DNA of 35,066 nt from Coprobacillus sp. (GTDB lineage Bacteria; Bacillota_I; Bacilli_A; RFN20; CAG-826). The stretch is taken from assembly GCA_021203745.1 (NCBI GenBank), contig JAJQAP010000014.1, forward strand, positions 1-35,066, read 5' to 3'. The first letter of the stretch is position 1. Every line of letters starts with the position of its first letter. Both the position numbers and the translations under genes were made by a program. Below are positions 34,648-35,066 of this stretch, piece by piece. Below the pieces are notes generated by a model. That model saw nothing but the letters and a program-made list of their open reading frames with translations, searched no databases and was not told where the DNA came from.

Positions 34648-34987
34648 TCTTGGTTTAATCATCTCGATGCTATTTGTCGCTATCACCTTCATGTTTGGAG
34701 GAGACCTCCTCACCCTCCAAGCCGCTTTTACTAGTCTAGAAAACGCCGCAAATGACATTGCTTACTTTGTCGCATACTATTTCGATTTCTCTGATGAATT
34801 TGTCGCTTATCTCGAAGAAATGTATACCGTCAAAATAACAAGTGACACTGGCATATATGGTGGTGCCTATGGCGATATGGTTGATTTCTATGTCACCAAA
34901 ACAGTGGACCACTTATTCATCATGGGTACAGAGTATACCCTAACAGTAGAAAGGACAGCGATTCTAGGTTCTTATGGTTTGTTTTAA
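34637..34987 (+). CDS. Small pilin/TadE-like protein
   Basis: 116 aa. N-terminal hydrophobic helix (LGLIISMLFVAITFMFGGDLLTLQAAFTSLENAANDIAYFVAYYF), tail RTAILGSYGLF. Confidence 0.45.
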   Translation: MSSSLGLIISMLFVAITFMFGGDLLTLQAAFTSLENAANDIAYFVAYYFDFSDEFVAYLEEMYTVKITSDTGIYGGAYGDMVDFYVTKTVDHLFIMGTEYTLTVERTAILGSYGLF

Positions 34988-35025
34988 AAAATTATCGATA
35001 AAAATTAATTTAGAAAGGAGGTATT

Positions 35026-35066
35026 ATGGGAGAGTTTAATGGAGTAGTCCTTAGTATTCTACTTGT
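35026..35066 (+). CDS. Start of a further ORF in the Tad-like operon (truncated by window end)
   Basis: SD gaaaggaggt then ATG35026: MGEFNGVVLSILL... Confidence 0.55.
   Translation, partial: MGEFNGVVLSILL

Noticed and set aside
1-35066. CRISPR array, IS element/transposase, prophage or rRNA
   Set aside because: No regularly spaced repeats, transposase motifs, structural phage genes or rRNA-like segments were seen. The ArpU-like gene alone does not indicate a prophage.
1-35066. Alternative genetic code (TGA=Trp) suspected from the Mollicutes-like character
   Set aside because: TGA is used as a genuine stop in ATGA/GTGA overlaps (e.g. 5458-5460, 32203-32206, 33964-33967), and Trp positions use TGG.

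Overview
This is a 35 kb, low-GC, gene-dense bacterial window. It uses the standard stop set (TGA is used as a stop, for example at 5458-5460). The gene content looks like a Firmicutes or Mollicutes-related lineage; that is inference only. Housekeeping content: deoD, a cdaA-type diadenylate cyclase, gltX followed directly by tRNA-Glu(CTC), tRNA-Gly(GCC), pyrimidine-nucleoside phosphorylase, an RsmF-like rRNA methylase, a GlpA-like/FAD oxidoreductase/DUF1667 trio, an RNase J family protein, FtsK/SpoIIIE, acpS, type I pullulanase, plsC and a guanylate kinase. Accessory content: a partial beta-helix surface protein, a tandem pair of paralogous lipoproteins, and, at the right edge (30334 to the end), a compact Tad/type IVc-pilus-like operon. 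That operon is headed by a small sigma-region-4/ArpU-like protein and carries three small or unknown cargo proteins, with a further ORF running off the window. Main second-look signals: (1) a recurring leaderless promoter architecture, with a -10-like hexamer exactly 6 nt before the ATG and no Shine-Dalgarno, at six genes; (2) an HflX-like protein whose GTPase motifs are all degraded; (3) an RNase J homologue with a disrupted HxHxDH metal site; (4) the reduced Tad-like locus; (5) shared TGTATAA/TTATACA inverted repeats in intergenic regions. No CRISPR array, rRNA or transposon was seen. Family calls come from reading motifs and recalling families; no database search was run.
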